64,000 nt of DNA from an uncultured Thermomicrobia bacterium (GTDB taxonomy: Bacteria; Chloroflexota; Chloroflexia; Thermomicrobiales; JALYUS01), in the NCBI GenBank assembly GCA_937968015.1, contig CALBSO010000109.1, positions 1-64,000 on the forward strand, in the 5' to 3' direction. Below are positions 25,349 through 37,858 of the stretch, piece after piece; the first letter of the stretch is position 1, and each line of letters opens with the position of its first letter. Below the pieces are notes generated by a model. It did no database searches. It had not been told where the DNA came from and saw only the letters and a list, made by a program, of their open reading frames with translations. A program made the translations under genes and the position numbers.

Positions 25349-25391
25349 CCCCCTCTCACCTGCCCAAAGGGCGCCCGCGATGGAGAGGGGG
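25349..25391. repeat. Dispersed C/G hairpin with inner GCCC-AAA-GGGC stem
   Basis: Outer arms CCCCCTCTC (25349-25357) and GAGAGGGGG (25383-25391), inner GCCC/GGGC stem. It is the clearest match to the element at 13540-13577 in layout and to 5509-5540 in outer-stem sequence. It lies just after the SPFH gene. Confidence 0.8.
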
Positions 25392-25520
25392 GCGACCTCT
25401 TTATGAGTAGCGCGTTTGGCGAAAGAATACGAAACCTCACCCCATAGGCTGCACATATCCAGCCCATAGGCAGCATGCATCATCGCTGAACGTATTCAGG
25501 CGAAATGCGCTGGGGGGCTG

Positions 25521-25548
25521 TTGACGAGGGCGTGATTCGTAGTATACT
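25521..25548 (+). promoter_or_regulatory. Sigma70-type promoter for rpoBC
   Basis: TTGACG (25521-25526) and TATACT (25543-25548), 16-base spacer. It is the best promoter match upstream of rpoB and implies a long untranslated leader. Ribosomal protein genes rplJL, which often precede rpoB, are absent here. Confidence 0.65.
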
Positions 25549-25862
25549 GCATGTTTGCGGATGCCTGCGACGGTGCGATCGGCGTCAGACATAAGGTCGA
25601 GGTAGATTGCCACATCGAACGATCCGAGATGAACGAAACAGGGTGGGGGAAACCTCGCCCTTCTGGTGTCTCTCCACTTCCTTTTTCGTTACCCACCAGC
25701 ATACGGCAACGGTCCGTCGGCAGTATTCACGGCAGACCGGGGTAAGCCCGTTCGCGGAACGGTAACGTATCGCCGCGCCCATATCGGCGGGCCGTGCAAT
25801 ACCCACGCGGCATGACCGCCATCGTACGTTTTGGGTCCGTATCAATCCAGGGGGAAAGACGC

Positions 25863-28800
25863 ATGGTGATTGAGGTTCAAACTTCCCCGCAGAATGTGAT
25901 CCCGTTTCCGGATCGCCGCTCGTTCGGCAAGATTCCGGCGGTACTGGAGATGCCGCACCTCGTCCAAATTCAACTCGATTCTTTCCGCTGGTTTCTCGAA
26001 GAAGGAATGAAGGAACTCCTCGCGGAGATCTCGCCGATCACCGATTTCACCGGCAAGAGCATGGAACTCTCCTTCCTTGATTTCGAGTTCGGTGAGGCCC
26101 GCTACTCCGAGGGCGAGTGCCGCGAGCGGGACATGACCTACTCCGTCCCGCTGCGCGTCAAGACACGCCTCCTCATCAAGGAGACGGGCGAAATCAAGGA
26201 CTCCGAGATCTTCATGGGCGATTTCCCGATGATGACGCGCGACGGCACATTCATCATCAACGGCGCGGAGCGCGTCGTCGTCTCCCAATTGGTCCGCTCG
26301 CCCGGTATCTACTTCACGGCGACGGAAGATCCCTCGACGGGCCGCCATCTGTTCGCGGCGAAACTGATCCCGAACCGGGGTGCGTGGTTGGAGTTCGAGA
26401 CCTCGAACCGGGACATCCTCTCGGTCAAGGTGGATCGCAAGCGCCGCATGCCGGTGACAATCTTACTCCGCGCCCTCGGTTATGGCACGGACGAGCAACT
26501 GATGGACCTCTTCAAGGAGATTGACACCGACGACCATCACCGCTACATCGCGGCGACGCTCGACAAGGAGCCAATGAAGGGGACGACGGACGAGAAGAAG
26601 GGGCGCGACGAGGCGCTGCTGGAACTCTACAAGCGCATCCGGCCCGGCGATCCGCCGACGCGCGAGAACGCCGAGAACCTGCTCAAGAACCTCTTCTTCT
26701 ACGCGCGCCGTTACGACCTCGCGAAGGTCGGTCGGTACAAGTTGAACAAGCGGCTCGGCGAAGACGCGGCGAATGAGACGCGCGTTCTCACCCACGAGGA
26801 CATCATCAAAATCGTCTCGACGATGATCCGCCTGAACAATGGCGTCGGCGAGCCGGACGACATTGATCACCTCGGCAACCGCCGTATTCGCGCCGTCGGC
26901 GAATTGATCCAGATGCAAGTGCGTGCCGGCCTCGCCCGCATGGAGCGCGTCGTCAAGGAGCGTATGACGATCCAGGACCCGGAGACCGCGACCGCGAACG
27001 CGCTGATCAATATCCGCCCGGTGATGGCCTCAGTGCGCGAGTTCTTCGGCGGGTCGCAACTCTCGCAGTTCATGGACCAGACGAACCCGCTGGCGGAACT
27101 GACCAACAAGCGGCGCCTCTCCGCGCTCGGCCCCGGTGGCCTGAGCCGCGACCGCGCCGGGTTCGATGTGCGCGACGTGCATCACTCGCACTATGGTCGT
27201 ATCTGCCCGATTGAGACGCCGGAAGGCCCGAACATCGGTTTGATTGGCTCGCTCGCGACGTACGGCCGCATCAACCAGTACGGTTTCATCGAGACGCCGT
27301 ACCGCCGCGTCCTCCGGGTGCTCGATATGCAGCGCGACGCGGATCGCCTCATCGGCCAGCGGCTCGCGGAGCGCGTCGTGGATCCGACGACGAGCAAGGA
27401 GATCGCCGCGTCCGGCGCCGTCGTGGACAAGAAACTCGCGGACAAGATCACGAAGGCGGGCCTGCGGACGGTGCGGATCAAGCCGGTTGTCACGGACGAG
27501 ATCGAATATCTCTCCGCCGATGTGGAGGAGGATTTCACGATCGCGCAGGCGAACGCGCTGCTCGATGAGAACAATCACTTCGTGGACGAGCGCGTCTCGG
27601 CGCGGCACGGCTCGCGCATTATGGTCGAGGTCATTGACCGGATTGACTACATGGATGTCTCGCCAAAGCAGGTCGTCTCCGTGGCGACGGCGCTTATCCC
27701 CTTCCTTGAGCACGACGACGCGAACCGCGCCTTGATGGGCGCGAACATGCAGCGGCAGGCCGTGCCGCTTCTGCGACCGGAAGCGCCGGTCGTCGGCACC
27801 GGCATCGAGTACCAGACGGCGCGCGACAGCGGCCAGGTCGTCGTGGCGCGTGAGAACGGCGTCGTGACGAGCGTGGACGGTCGGCGCGTGGTGACGCGGG
27901 ATGACGAAGGCGTGGAGCACATTTACCCGCTGCATAAGTTCCGCCGCTCGAACCAGGATACCTGCATCAACCAGCGGCCGATCGTCCACATGGGTGACAC
28001 GGTCTGCGTCAATCAGATCATCGCGGATTCGTCATCCACGGAGGACGGCGAACTCGCCCTCGGCCAGAATGTGCTCGTCGCATTCATGCCATGGGAAGGC
28101 GGCAATTTCGAGGACGCGATCCTCGTCTCGCAGCGGCTCGTGCAGGAAGATTACTTCACCTCCATCCATATCGAGAAGTATGAGTGCGAGGCGCGGGACA
28201 CGAAACTCGGCCCGGAGGAGATCACGCGGGACATCCCGAATGTCGGTGAGGACAGCCTCGCGGACCTGGACGAGGATGGCATCATCCGCGTCGGAGCGGA
28301 AGTGCGGCCAAACGACATCCTCGTCGGCAAGGTAACGCCGCGCGGTGAGACGGATCTTTCGGCGGAAGAGCGGCTCTTGCGCGCGATCTTCGGGGAGAAG
28401 GCGCGCGATGTGAAGGACACGAGCCTGCGTGTGCCGCACGGCGCGCGCGGCACGATCATTGATGTCAAGCAATACTCGCGCGAGGCCAACGACGAACTGC
28501 CCGCCGGGGTCAACCAGATGGTGCGCGTGATGATCGCGCAGCGGCGGAAGATTTCCGAGGGCGACAAGATGGCCGGCCGCCACGGCAATAAGGGGGTCAT
28601 CTCGCGCATCCTGCCGATCGAGGACATGCCGTACCTGCCCGATGGCCGGCCCGTGGACATTATCCTCAACCCGATTGGCGTGCCGTCCCGCATGAATCTC
28701 GGCCAGTTGCTGGAAACGCACCTCGGCTGGGCGGCGCGCGAACTCGGTTTCCGGGTCGCGACGCCGGTCTTTGACGGTGCGCGGGAATCGGAGATCGAGA

Positions 28801-29333
28801 CGCTGTTGGCGGAGGCCGGATTGCCGATTGATGGCAAGGTGGATCTCTATGACGGACGGACGGGCGAGAAGTTCGACCGGCCCGTCACGGTTGGCATCAT
28901 TTACATGCTGAAACTGGCCCATCTCGTGGAGGACAAGATTCACGCACGTTCCACGGGCCCATACTCGCTTGTCACGCAGCAGCCGCTCGGTGGCAAGGCG
29001 CAGTTCGGTGGCCAGCGCTTCGGCGAGATGGAAGTCTGGGCGCTCGAAGCATACGGCGCGGCGCACATCCTCCAGGAGATGATCACCGTCAAGTCAGACG
29101 ACGTGGTTGGTCGCGTCAAGACCTACGAGGCAATCGTGAAGGGCGAGGAGATCCGCGACGCGGGCGTGCCAGAGTCCTTCAAGGTGCTCGTCAAGGAACT
29201 GCGGGCGCTCGGCCTGTCCGTTGAGGTGATCAACGAGGACGATCAGGCGGTCGAGTTCACGGAGGACACGTCGTCCGACATCCTCTCGACGCTCGACAAC
29301 ATCAATATGCGCGGCTTCGAGACGCGAGAATAA
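25863..29333 (+). CDS. rpoB: RNA polymerase beta subunit
   Basis: 1156 residues, catalytic core subunit. The ATG at 25863 follows a GGGGGAAAG ribosome binding site; an in-frame ATG at 25794 would add a tail not typical of the family. Motifs: PNRGAWLEFE, the rifampicin region SQLSQFMDQTNPLAELTNKR then RLSALGPGGL (about residues 398-427), RICPIETPEGPNIGL, the EGGNFEDAILVS segment, KMAGRHGNKGV, and GGKAQFGGQRFGEMEVWALE near the end. Asn415 replaces the His that is position 526 in E. coli, a rifampicin contact. The array-bearing spacer to rpoC is 163 bases, so the two are presumably co-transcribed. Confidence 0.97.
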   Translation: MVIEVQTSPQNVIPFPDRRSFGKIPAVLEMPHLVQIQLDSFRWFLEEGMKELLAEISPITDFTGKSMELSFLDFEFGEARYSEGECRERDMTYSVPLRVKTRLLIKETGEIKDSEIFMGDFPMMTRDGTFIINGAERVVVSQLVRSPGIYFTATEDPSTGRHLFAAKLIPNRGAWLEFETSNRDILSVKVDRKRRMPVTILLRALGYGTDEQLMDLFKEIDTDDHHRYIAATLDKEPMKGTTDEKKGRDEALLELYKRIRPGDPPTRENAENLLKNLFFYARRYDLAKVGRYKLNKRLGEDAANETRVLTHEDIIKIVSTMIRLNNGVGEPDDIDHLGNRRIRAVGELIQMQVRAGLARMERVVKERMTIQDPETATANALINIRPVMASVREFFGGSQLSQFMDQTNPLAELTNKRRLSALGPGGLSRDRAGFDVRDVHHSHYGRICPIETPEGPNIGLIGSLATYGRINQYGFIETPYRRVLRVLDMQRDADRLIGQRLAERVVDPTTSKEIAASGAVVDKKLADKITKAGLRTVRIKPVVTDEIEYLSADVEEDFTIAQANALLDENNHFVDERVSARHGSRIMVEVIDRIDYMDVSPKQVVSVATALIPFLEHDDANRALMGANMQRQAVPLLRPEAPVVGTGIEYQTARDSGQVVVARENGVVTSVDGRRVVTRDDEGVEHIYPLHKFRRSNQDTCINQRPIVHMGDTVCVNQIIADSSSTEDGELALGQNVLVAFMPWEGGNFEDAILVSQRLVQEDYFTSIHIEKYECEARDTKLGPEEITRDIPNVGEDSLADLDEDGIIRVGAEVRPNDILVGKVTPRGETDLSAEERLLRAIFGEKARDVKDTSLRVPHGARGTIIDVKQYSREANDELPAGVNQMVRVMIAQRRKISEGDKMAGRHGNKGVISRILPIEDMPYLPDGRPVDIILNPIGVPSRMNLGQLLETHLGWAARELGFRVATPVFDGARESEIETLLAEAGLPIDGKVDLYDGRTGEKFDRPVTVGIIYMLKLAHLVEDKIHARSTGPYSLVTQQPLGGKAQFGGQRFGEMEVWALEAYGAAHILQEMITVKSDDVVGRVKTYEAIVKGEEIRDAGVPESFKVLVKELRALGLSVEVINEDDQAVEFTEDTSSDILSTLDNINMRGFETRE

Positions 29334-29335
29334 CG

Positions 29336-29475
29336 GAGCAATGAGCCACGAGCAACGAGCAATGAGGAAATCCGCGCGGCGCTTCGTCGCCAATTCACAT
29401 TTTCACATTCGCTCGTGCTCGTGGCTCACTGCCCATCCGAACCACTCGTTGCTCATTGCTCATTGCTCATTGCTA
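29336..29475. repeat. Inverted heptamer arrays in the rpoB-rpoC spacer
   Basis: 29336-29363 holds four units (GAGCAAT, GAGCCAC, GAGCAAC, GAGCAAT). 29448-29475 holds GTTGCTC, two ATTGCTC and ATTGCTA, the reverse-complement units. A further partial set (GCTCGTGGCTCACTGCCC) is at 29417-29434. The spacer RNA could form one long imperfect hairpin between the rpoB stop and the rpoC start. Confidence 0.9.
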
Positions 29476-29496
29476 TGAGCGAAGGATGGGGAAATC

Positions 29497-33930
<4,434 letters not shown>

Positions 33931-34000
33931 GTGGCCCTAACCCCCTTCCCACGAGGGAAGAGGAAGTCAGAGCGGGAACGCGAAACCGTGAATATCGTAG

Positions 34001-34026
34001 GGGCGCACAACCGTGCGCCCTTTTCT
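34001..34026 (+). terminator. Rho-independent terminator after rpoC
   Basis: GGGCGCAC (34001-34008) pairs with GTGCGCCC (34013-34020) around a 4-base loop, followed directly by TTTTCTT. Confidence 0.85.
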
Positions 34027-34098
34027 TGCATAGACAAGGGCACGGGGAAACGCGTACTCTGATATACATGTCCGGTGTTCTCGGCGGAGGGTTGAGAG

Positions 34099-34623
34099 AT
34101 GGCAGAATCGGATGGCCACGAACCGACTCCAGAGGAATGGTGGGCGCGGTATGCGCTCGGGCCGGACGAACTCGAAGCCGTGCTGGCAGGGCTGCCCGAG
34201 GCCGATCTCGATGTTTCCATCGCGGCGGGGGAGTGGACGATCCGCGAAATCGTCAACCACGTCGCGGAGGTCGAGGTACGCGCGACCTTTATGATGACGG
34301 TGGCGATGGGCAACGCTGGCGCTCCGTTCACGTTCGACTGGTTCCCTGGCACGAACAAGGGGTGGGGGCGCGCCCTCGCCTTCGAGAAGCGCGCGATTGC
34401 GCCGTCACTCGCGATCATTCACCAGACACGCGCCTATCTCCGGACGCTCCTCGACGCAATTGAGGACGTGGGGACACGACACATCATTTCCTCATATGTA
34501 CACCCGGAGATAGGATGGGAGCCGGTGCAATTCACGGTAGACGAGATGGTGCAGGGGTACACCAAACACATCCATGAGCACATTGCGGAGATTGGCAAGA
34601 TTCGCGCCTTGCACGGTATGTGA
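34099..34623 (+). CDS. DinB-superfamily protein
   Basis: 174 residues, a four-helix-bundle DinB/YfiT-like putative metal-dependent enzyme. Metal-ligand positions are visible as WTIREIVNHVAEVE (His near residue 54) and TKHIHEHIAEI near the C-terminus (two His). Members include thiol transferases (bacillithiol, mycothiol); the substrate here is unknown. ATG has GGAGGG seven bases upstream. It stands after the rpoC terminator with its own upstream region. Confidence 0.84.
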   Translation: MAESDGHEPTPEEWWARYALGPDELEAVLAGLPEADLDVSIAAGEWTIREIVNHVAEVEVRATFMMTVAMGNAGAPFTFDWFPGTNKGWGRALAFEKRAIAPSLAIIHQTRAYLRTLLDAIEDVGTRHIISSYVHPEIGWEPVQFTVDEMVQGYTKHIHEHIAEIGKIRALHGM

Positions 34624-34650
34624 CCGCGAATTGAGAGAAGGGATGTACTG

Positions 34651-35004
34651 ATGACCGTTTGGGGTTATGACATCTTCGACAACGATGAGGCGGTGGATGT
34701 CCGTGCGCTGTTTGAAAATGAACTGGAAACCGGGTCATCGGTCACACATGCGACTGCGGTAGTGCTACGCGAATCGAAGGATGTGCTGGATGACCCAGAC
34801 AGCGGCCCGATTGTCTGGCTCGCCCTCGCGGCCCTGCAACTTAGCCGTGGCGAACTCCACACCGACGTGCGCGATCATGCGCTGGCAGTGATTGACGGCG
34901 GCGAGGATCTGAAACGCTGGGAAGCCGAAGCCTCGCCGGAAGACGCTGCAGGGCGAAAACGCGTTCTGGATGACCTGCGGGCGCGGCTTGTGGCCTCAGC
35001 ATAA
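34651..35004 (+). CDS. DUF4259 domain protein
   Basis: 117 residues starting MTVWGYDIFDNDEAVD, the hallmark N-terminus of DUF4259 (WG-x-FDND). The rest is helical and acidic with a WLALAALQLSRG segment. Function unknown. It lies 27 bases after the DinB gene on the same strand; AGAAGGGATG near 34635-34644 is a usable ribosome binding site. A toxin-antitoxin pair follows, but no functional link is evident. Confidence 0.75.
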   Translation: MTVWGYDIFDNDEAVDVRALFENELETGSSVTHATAVVLRESKDVLDDPDSGPIVWLALAALQLSRGELHTDVRDHALAVIDGGEDLKRWEAEASPEDAAGRKRVLDDLRARLVASA

Positions 35005-35059
35005 TCATGGTACTGACACTATTCGCGCGCTATCTTGAGTCTCACATCGCGCGGTGCGC

Positions 35060-35065
35060 TATACT
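35060..35065 (+). promoter_or_regulatory. -10 element giving a near-leaderless hicA message
   Basis: TATACT lies only 9 bases before the hicA ATG (35075), so transcription would start at or just before the start codon. A TTGAGT at 35035-35040 is a -35 candidate with a long 19-base spacer. There is no Shine-Dalgarno sequence in the gap. Confidence 0.5.
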
Positions 35066-35074
35066 GTTATCGCG

Positions 35075-35359
35075 ATGACGAAGAGCGAGAAGCGCGAACA
35101 AGCGATCCGACAGAGCACGCGGAATGTCCGGTTCGATGATCTCGATCTCTTGCTTCGCTCGTATGATTTTCTGCCCACACAAAAGGGGAGTCATGTTACC
35201 TACGAGCATGCAACGTATGATGACCAGCGTGTAACGGTTGTTCGGCCGCATGGCGGTGCGACGCATATAAAACCGGTATATGTGCGTGGCGCACTTCTCA
35301 TCATTGACATCGTACGTGCGCGGATCGCGGAAGAGAAACAGGGAGCGGCAAAGGACTGA
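35075..35359 (+). CDS. hicA: HicA-family mRNA interferase toxin
   Basis: 94 residues. The C-terminal half has the HicA double-stranded-RNA-binding-like fold: FDDLDLLLRSYDFLPTQKGS, then HVTYEH with the catalytic-type His at the usual place, VTVVRPHGGATHIKPVYVR and a final helix. HicA cleaves mRNA and is neutralised by HicB. ATG at 35075 is used; upstream in-frame residues run through the promoter. The partner hicB begins 3 bases after the stop, the classical order. Confidence 0.85.
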   Translation: MTKSEKREQAIRQSTRNVRFDDLDLLLRSYDFLPTQKGSHVTYEHATYDDQRVTVVRPHGGATHIKPVYVRGALLIIDIVRARIAEEKQGAAKD

Positions 35360-35362
35360 CCG

Positions 35363-35689
35363 ATGAAGTACTATCCGATCGACATTGACGACGGTGATAC
35401 AACCACGAATGCGGCGACTGAGGTAACGATTACCCCTGAAGTTCGCGCGCTTGCACGGCGATCATATGCGGTCGTCGTTACGCACGAAGAGGATAGCGGG
35501 TGGGTTGGTCGGGTGCCCGATCTGCCCGGTCTTGTCGCGGCAGGCGATACACTCGATGAGATGATGGACGACCTGGAAGGGGCCAAGGAAGTCTATATCG
35601 CGTCCCTGCTTCTCCGTGGTCACACGGTGCCCGCTCCGCGTCCGTACGAGGCAGTTGCGAACCCCCGCGTCGGGATTGCTGCCCGATAG
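35363..35689 (+). CDS. hicB: HicB-family antitoxin
   Basis: 108 residues. Core HicB fold: YAVVVTHEEDSGWVGRVPDL, then PGLVAAGDTLDEMMDDLEGA and KEVYIASLLLRGHTVPAP. The first 30 residues are a Thr-rich extension. The C-terminus is short and shows no separate HTH or ribbon-helix-helix DNA-binding domain, so autoregulation may rely on another factor. Translational coupling with hicA is likely because of the 3-base gap. Confidence 0.87.
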   Translation: MKYYPIDIDDGDTTTNAATEVTITPEVRALARRSYAVVVTHEEDSGWVGRVPDLPGLVAAGDTLDEMMDDLEGAKEVYIASLLLRGHTVPAPRPYEAVANPRVGIAAR

Positions 35690-35725
35690 ACTCTCCTGGC
35701 CGCTCGCATGCTCCGGCATCCGAGG

Positions 35726-35768
35726 CAACAAAACGCCGCTGGAATACAATCCCAGCGGCGTTTTGTTG
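35726..35768. terminator. Bidirectional terminator between hicB and thrS
   Basis: A perfect 17-bp stem (35726-35742 with 35752-35768) containing CGCCGCTGG and flanked by A-run and T-run on either side, so it can stop transcription from both the plus-strand hicAB and the convergent thrS. Confidence 0.9.
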
Positions 35769-35780
35769 CGTTCATGAGTA

Positions 35781-37622
35781 TCAATCCGCCGCGACGACGC
35801 GCATCTCCTCGGGGATGAGGTCTATGCCGCGGCTGTCGCGCTGCGTCGCGGCGATTTCGATGAACCGCTCGACCGGCATGGACTTCAAATCCTCGCCGGA
35901 GCGGAGGCGGACGGAGACGGCGCCTGCTTCCGCCTCGCGGTCGCCAACGACGAGCATGTACGGCACCTTCTGCACCTGCGCGTCGCGAATCTTTGCCTGC
36001 ATGCGGCCATCGGAGAGGTCCGCCTCGGCGCGAATGCCTTGCTTTTTCAGTTGCGCGACGACCTGATTCGCGTACTCCTGGTGCCGGTCCGCAATCGGGA
36101 TGACCATTGCCTGCACGGGCGCGAGCCAGACCGGGAACGCGCCCGCGTAATGTTCGATCAGGCCGCCGACGAACCGCTCCATCGAGCCGAGTACCGTGCG
36201 GTGGACCATCACGGGGCGATGCCGCTCGCCATCGTCGCCGATGTACGACATGTCAAAGCGATCCGGCAGGTTGAAGTCGCACTGGATCGTCGGCCCCTGC
36301 CACTCGCGGCCAATCGCGTCATACAGTTTGATGTCAATCTTCGGGCCGTAGAAGACGCCGCCACCCTCATCCACCTCGTACTGCATACCGCGCTTGGCGA
36401 GCACATCGCGCAAGGTGTTCGTCGCGCGCGTCCATGCTTCCTCAGTGCCGACCCACTTCTCCGGCCGCGTCGCGAGGTAGGCCGTGTAGGAGTAGCCGAA
36501 GGTCTGCATCATGTAATCCACGAGGTCAATCACGCCGTTAATCTCAGATTCCAACTGCTCCGGTGTGCAGAAGATGTGCGAGTCATCCTGCGTGAAGCCG
36601 CGAACACGCAGCATGCCGTGGAGCACGCCGGAGCGCTCATAGCGATAGACCGTGCCAAGTTCCGCCCACCGTAGGGGCAGATCGCGGTACGAGCGCGTGC
36701 GGGTGTTGTAGATCATGATCGCGGCGGGGCAGTTCATCGGCTTGAGGTAGTAGTCCGTGCCGTCAATGTCCATCGGGGAGTACATGTTCTCCGCGTAGGT
36801 CTGCAAATGACCGCTGCGCGCAAAGATCGCGCCGTTGTGAATGTGCGGTGTGTAAAGGAGATCGTAGCCTCGGTCGAAATGCACTTGCTTCCAGAAATCC
36901 TCGATCTCCTTGCGGATGATCGCGCCCTTCGGGTGCCAGAGGATCAGCCCCGCGCCGATCTCGTCCGAGGTACTGAAGAGATCGAGTTCGCGCCCGAGGC
37001 GGCGATGGTCGCGCCGCTCCGCCTCCGCCAACTGATGCAGGTAGCCATCGAGGTCCTCCTGGCTCTCCCAGGCCGTCGCGTAGATACGCTGGAGCATCTG
37101 ACGCTTCTCGTCGCCGCGCCAGTACGCCCCCGCGATGCTCATCAGTTTGACCGGCCCGATCTTGCCGGTGTCGTCCACATGCGGCCCGGCGCAGAGGTCC
37201 GTGAACGGACCGTCAATGTAGAAGGAGACTTCCTCGCCCTCCGGCAGGTCGTTGATCAGTTCGATCTTGTAGGGCTGATCCTTGAAGAAGGCGCGCGCCT
37301 CCTCGCGGCTGACGACCTTCTTGACGAAGGGCGACTTCGCCGCGATGCGCTCCTGCATCCGCCGCTCGATCTCCGGAAAGTCGTCGGGCGTCAGCGGACG
37401 CGGGAGGTCGAAATCGTAGTAGAAACCGTCGGCGATCGGCGGGCCGATGGCGAGTTTCGCCTCTGGGAAGATGCCCAGCACCGCCTCGGCCATGACATGC
37501 GCCGCCGAATGGCGCATCTTCCTGAGCGGGGTCCAGATGTCGTCGTCGTGCCGATCCGGCGATACGAGCCCGGCGGCCTCCGCCTCCATCTCCTTGCCGA
37601 TGTCGTCGTCCTGTTCGCGCAT
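35781..37622 (-). CDS. thrS: Threonyl-tRNA synthetase lacking the TGS domain
   Basis: 613 residues. It charges tRNA-Thr; class II core motifs are present: MNCPAAIMIYN (zinc Cys), YRYERSGVLHGMLRVRGFTQ with DDSHIF (zinc His), and HRTVLGSMERFVGGLIEHYAG (third zinc His and motif 3). The editing domain (KMRHSAAHVMAEAV, CAGPHVDDTG) is complete. The protein starts almost at the editing domain, so the usual N-terminal TGS domain of about 60 residues is missing. ATG at 37622 has GGGAGGG about 9 bases away. The ORF extends upstream to 37757, but this is tRNA-Val and leader sequence. Confidence 0.94.
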   Translation of the reverse strand: MREQDDDIGKEMEAEAAGLVSPDRHDDDIWTPLRKMRHSAAHVMAEAVLGIFPEAKLAIGPPIADGFYYDFDLPRPLTPDDFPEIERRMQERIAAKSPFVKKVVSREEARAFFKDQPYKIELINDLPEGEEVSFYIDGPFTDLCAGPHVDDTGKIGPVKLMSIAGAYWRGDEKRQMLQRIYATAWESQEDLDGYLHQLAEAERRDHRRLGRELDLFSTSDEIGAGLILWHPKGAIIRKEIEDFWKQVHFDRGYDLLYTPHIHNGAIFARSGHLQTYAENMYSPMDIDGTDYYLKPMNCPAAIMIYNTRTRSYRDLPLRWAELGTVYRYERSGVLHGMLRVRGFTQDDSHIFCTPEQLESEINGVIDLVDYMMQTFGYSYTAYLATRPEKWVGTEEAWTRATNTLRDVLAKRGMQYEVDEGGGVFYGPKIDIKLYDAIGREWQGPTIQCDFNLPDRFDMSYIGDDGERHRPVMVHRTVLGSMERFVGGLIEHYAGAFPVWLAPVQAMVIPIADRHQEYANQVVAQLKKQGIRAEADLSDGRMQAKIRDAQVQKVPYMLVVGDREAEAGAVSVRLRSGEDLKSMPVERFIEIAATQRDSRGIDLIPEEMRVVAAD

Positions 37623-37644
37623 GGGGGAAAGCCCTCCCGATAAC

Positions 37645-37680
37645 AAAAAAGCCCGACCCCGCAACGAATGGGGACGGGGC
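37645..37680 (-). terminator. Terminator-like hairpin between tRNA-Val and thrS
   Basis: On the minus strand GCCCCGTCCCC pairs imperfectly with GGGGTCGGGC, then a run of six T (37650-37645). It ends only 22 bases before the thrS ATG. A second hairpin, GACCGG/CCGGTC (37701-37696 with 37686-37681), sits just before it. It could end the tRNA transcript or act as an attenuator for thrS. No T-box consensus was found. Confidence 0.65.
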
Positions 37681-37720
37681 GACCGGTCACCACTGCCGGT
37701 CCCTGCGTGCCGAGGGAAAG

Positions 37721-37797
37721 TGGTGGGCGATACTGGGTTCGAACCAGTGACCTCCACGATGTCAACGTGGCGCTCTAACCAACTGAGCTAACCGCCC
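37721..37797 (-). tRNA. tRNA-Val (anticodon GAC), CCA encoded
   Basis: The minus strand folds as a full cloverleaf: acceptor GGGCGGT (37797-37791) with ATCGCCC (37731-37725, one G-T pair), D-loop with AGCTCAGTTGGTTAGAGC, anticodon stem CCACG/CGTGG around TTGACAT (anticodon GAC), and T-arm ending GGTTCGAACC. Discriminator A and CCA are encoded at 37724-37721. It lies 99 bases upstream of thrS on the same strand. Confidence 0.97.
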
Positions 37798-37858
37798 TTC
37801 GCCTCGTGTGGGGTAGGATAGCATGACCCGGAACCGCGTGCAAGTGCGTACGGCACGG

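Larger units (their letters stand above)
25325..25862 (+). other. Long rpoB upstream region
   Basis: 538 bases without a supported gene. It holds a dispersed C/G hairpin (25349-25391), the rpoB promoter (25521-25548) and then a leader of about 310 bases before the rpoB ATG. The leader has purine-rich and inverted-repeat stretches (for example CCCGTTCGCGGAACGG near 25747), but I could not recognise a known ribosomal-protein or riboswitch fold. Confidence 0.5.

Noticed and set aside
29336..29475. CRISPR-like array
   Set aside because: The repeat unit is 7 bases with no spacers, and no cas gene is in the window.
37623..37720. T-box riboswitch ahead of thrS
   Set aside because: The leader is too short and lacks the T-box consensus and a specifier stem; it is better read as a tRNA gene plus a terminator.
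37623..37757. N-terminal extension of ThrRS
   Set aside because: The extra residues (MEVTGSNPVSPTT...) are read from tRNA-Val and its leader, not a TGS domain.
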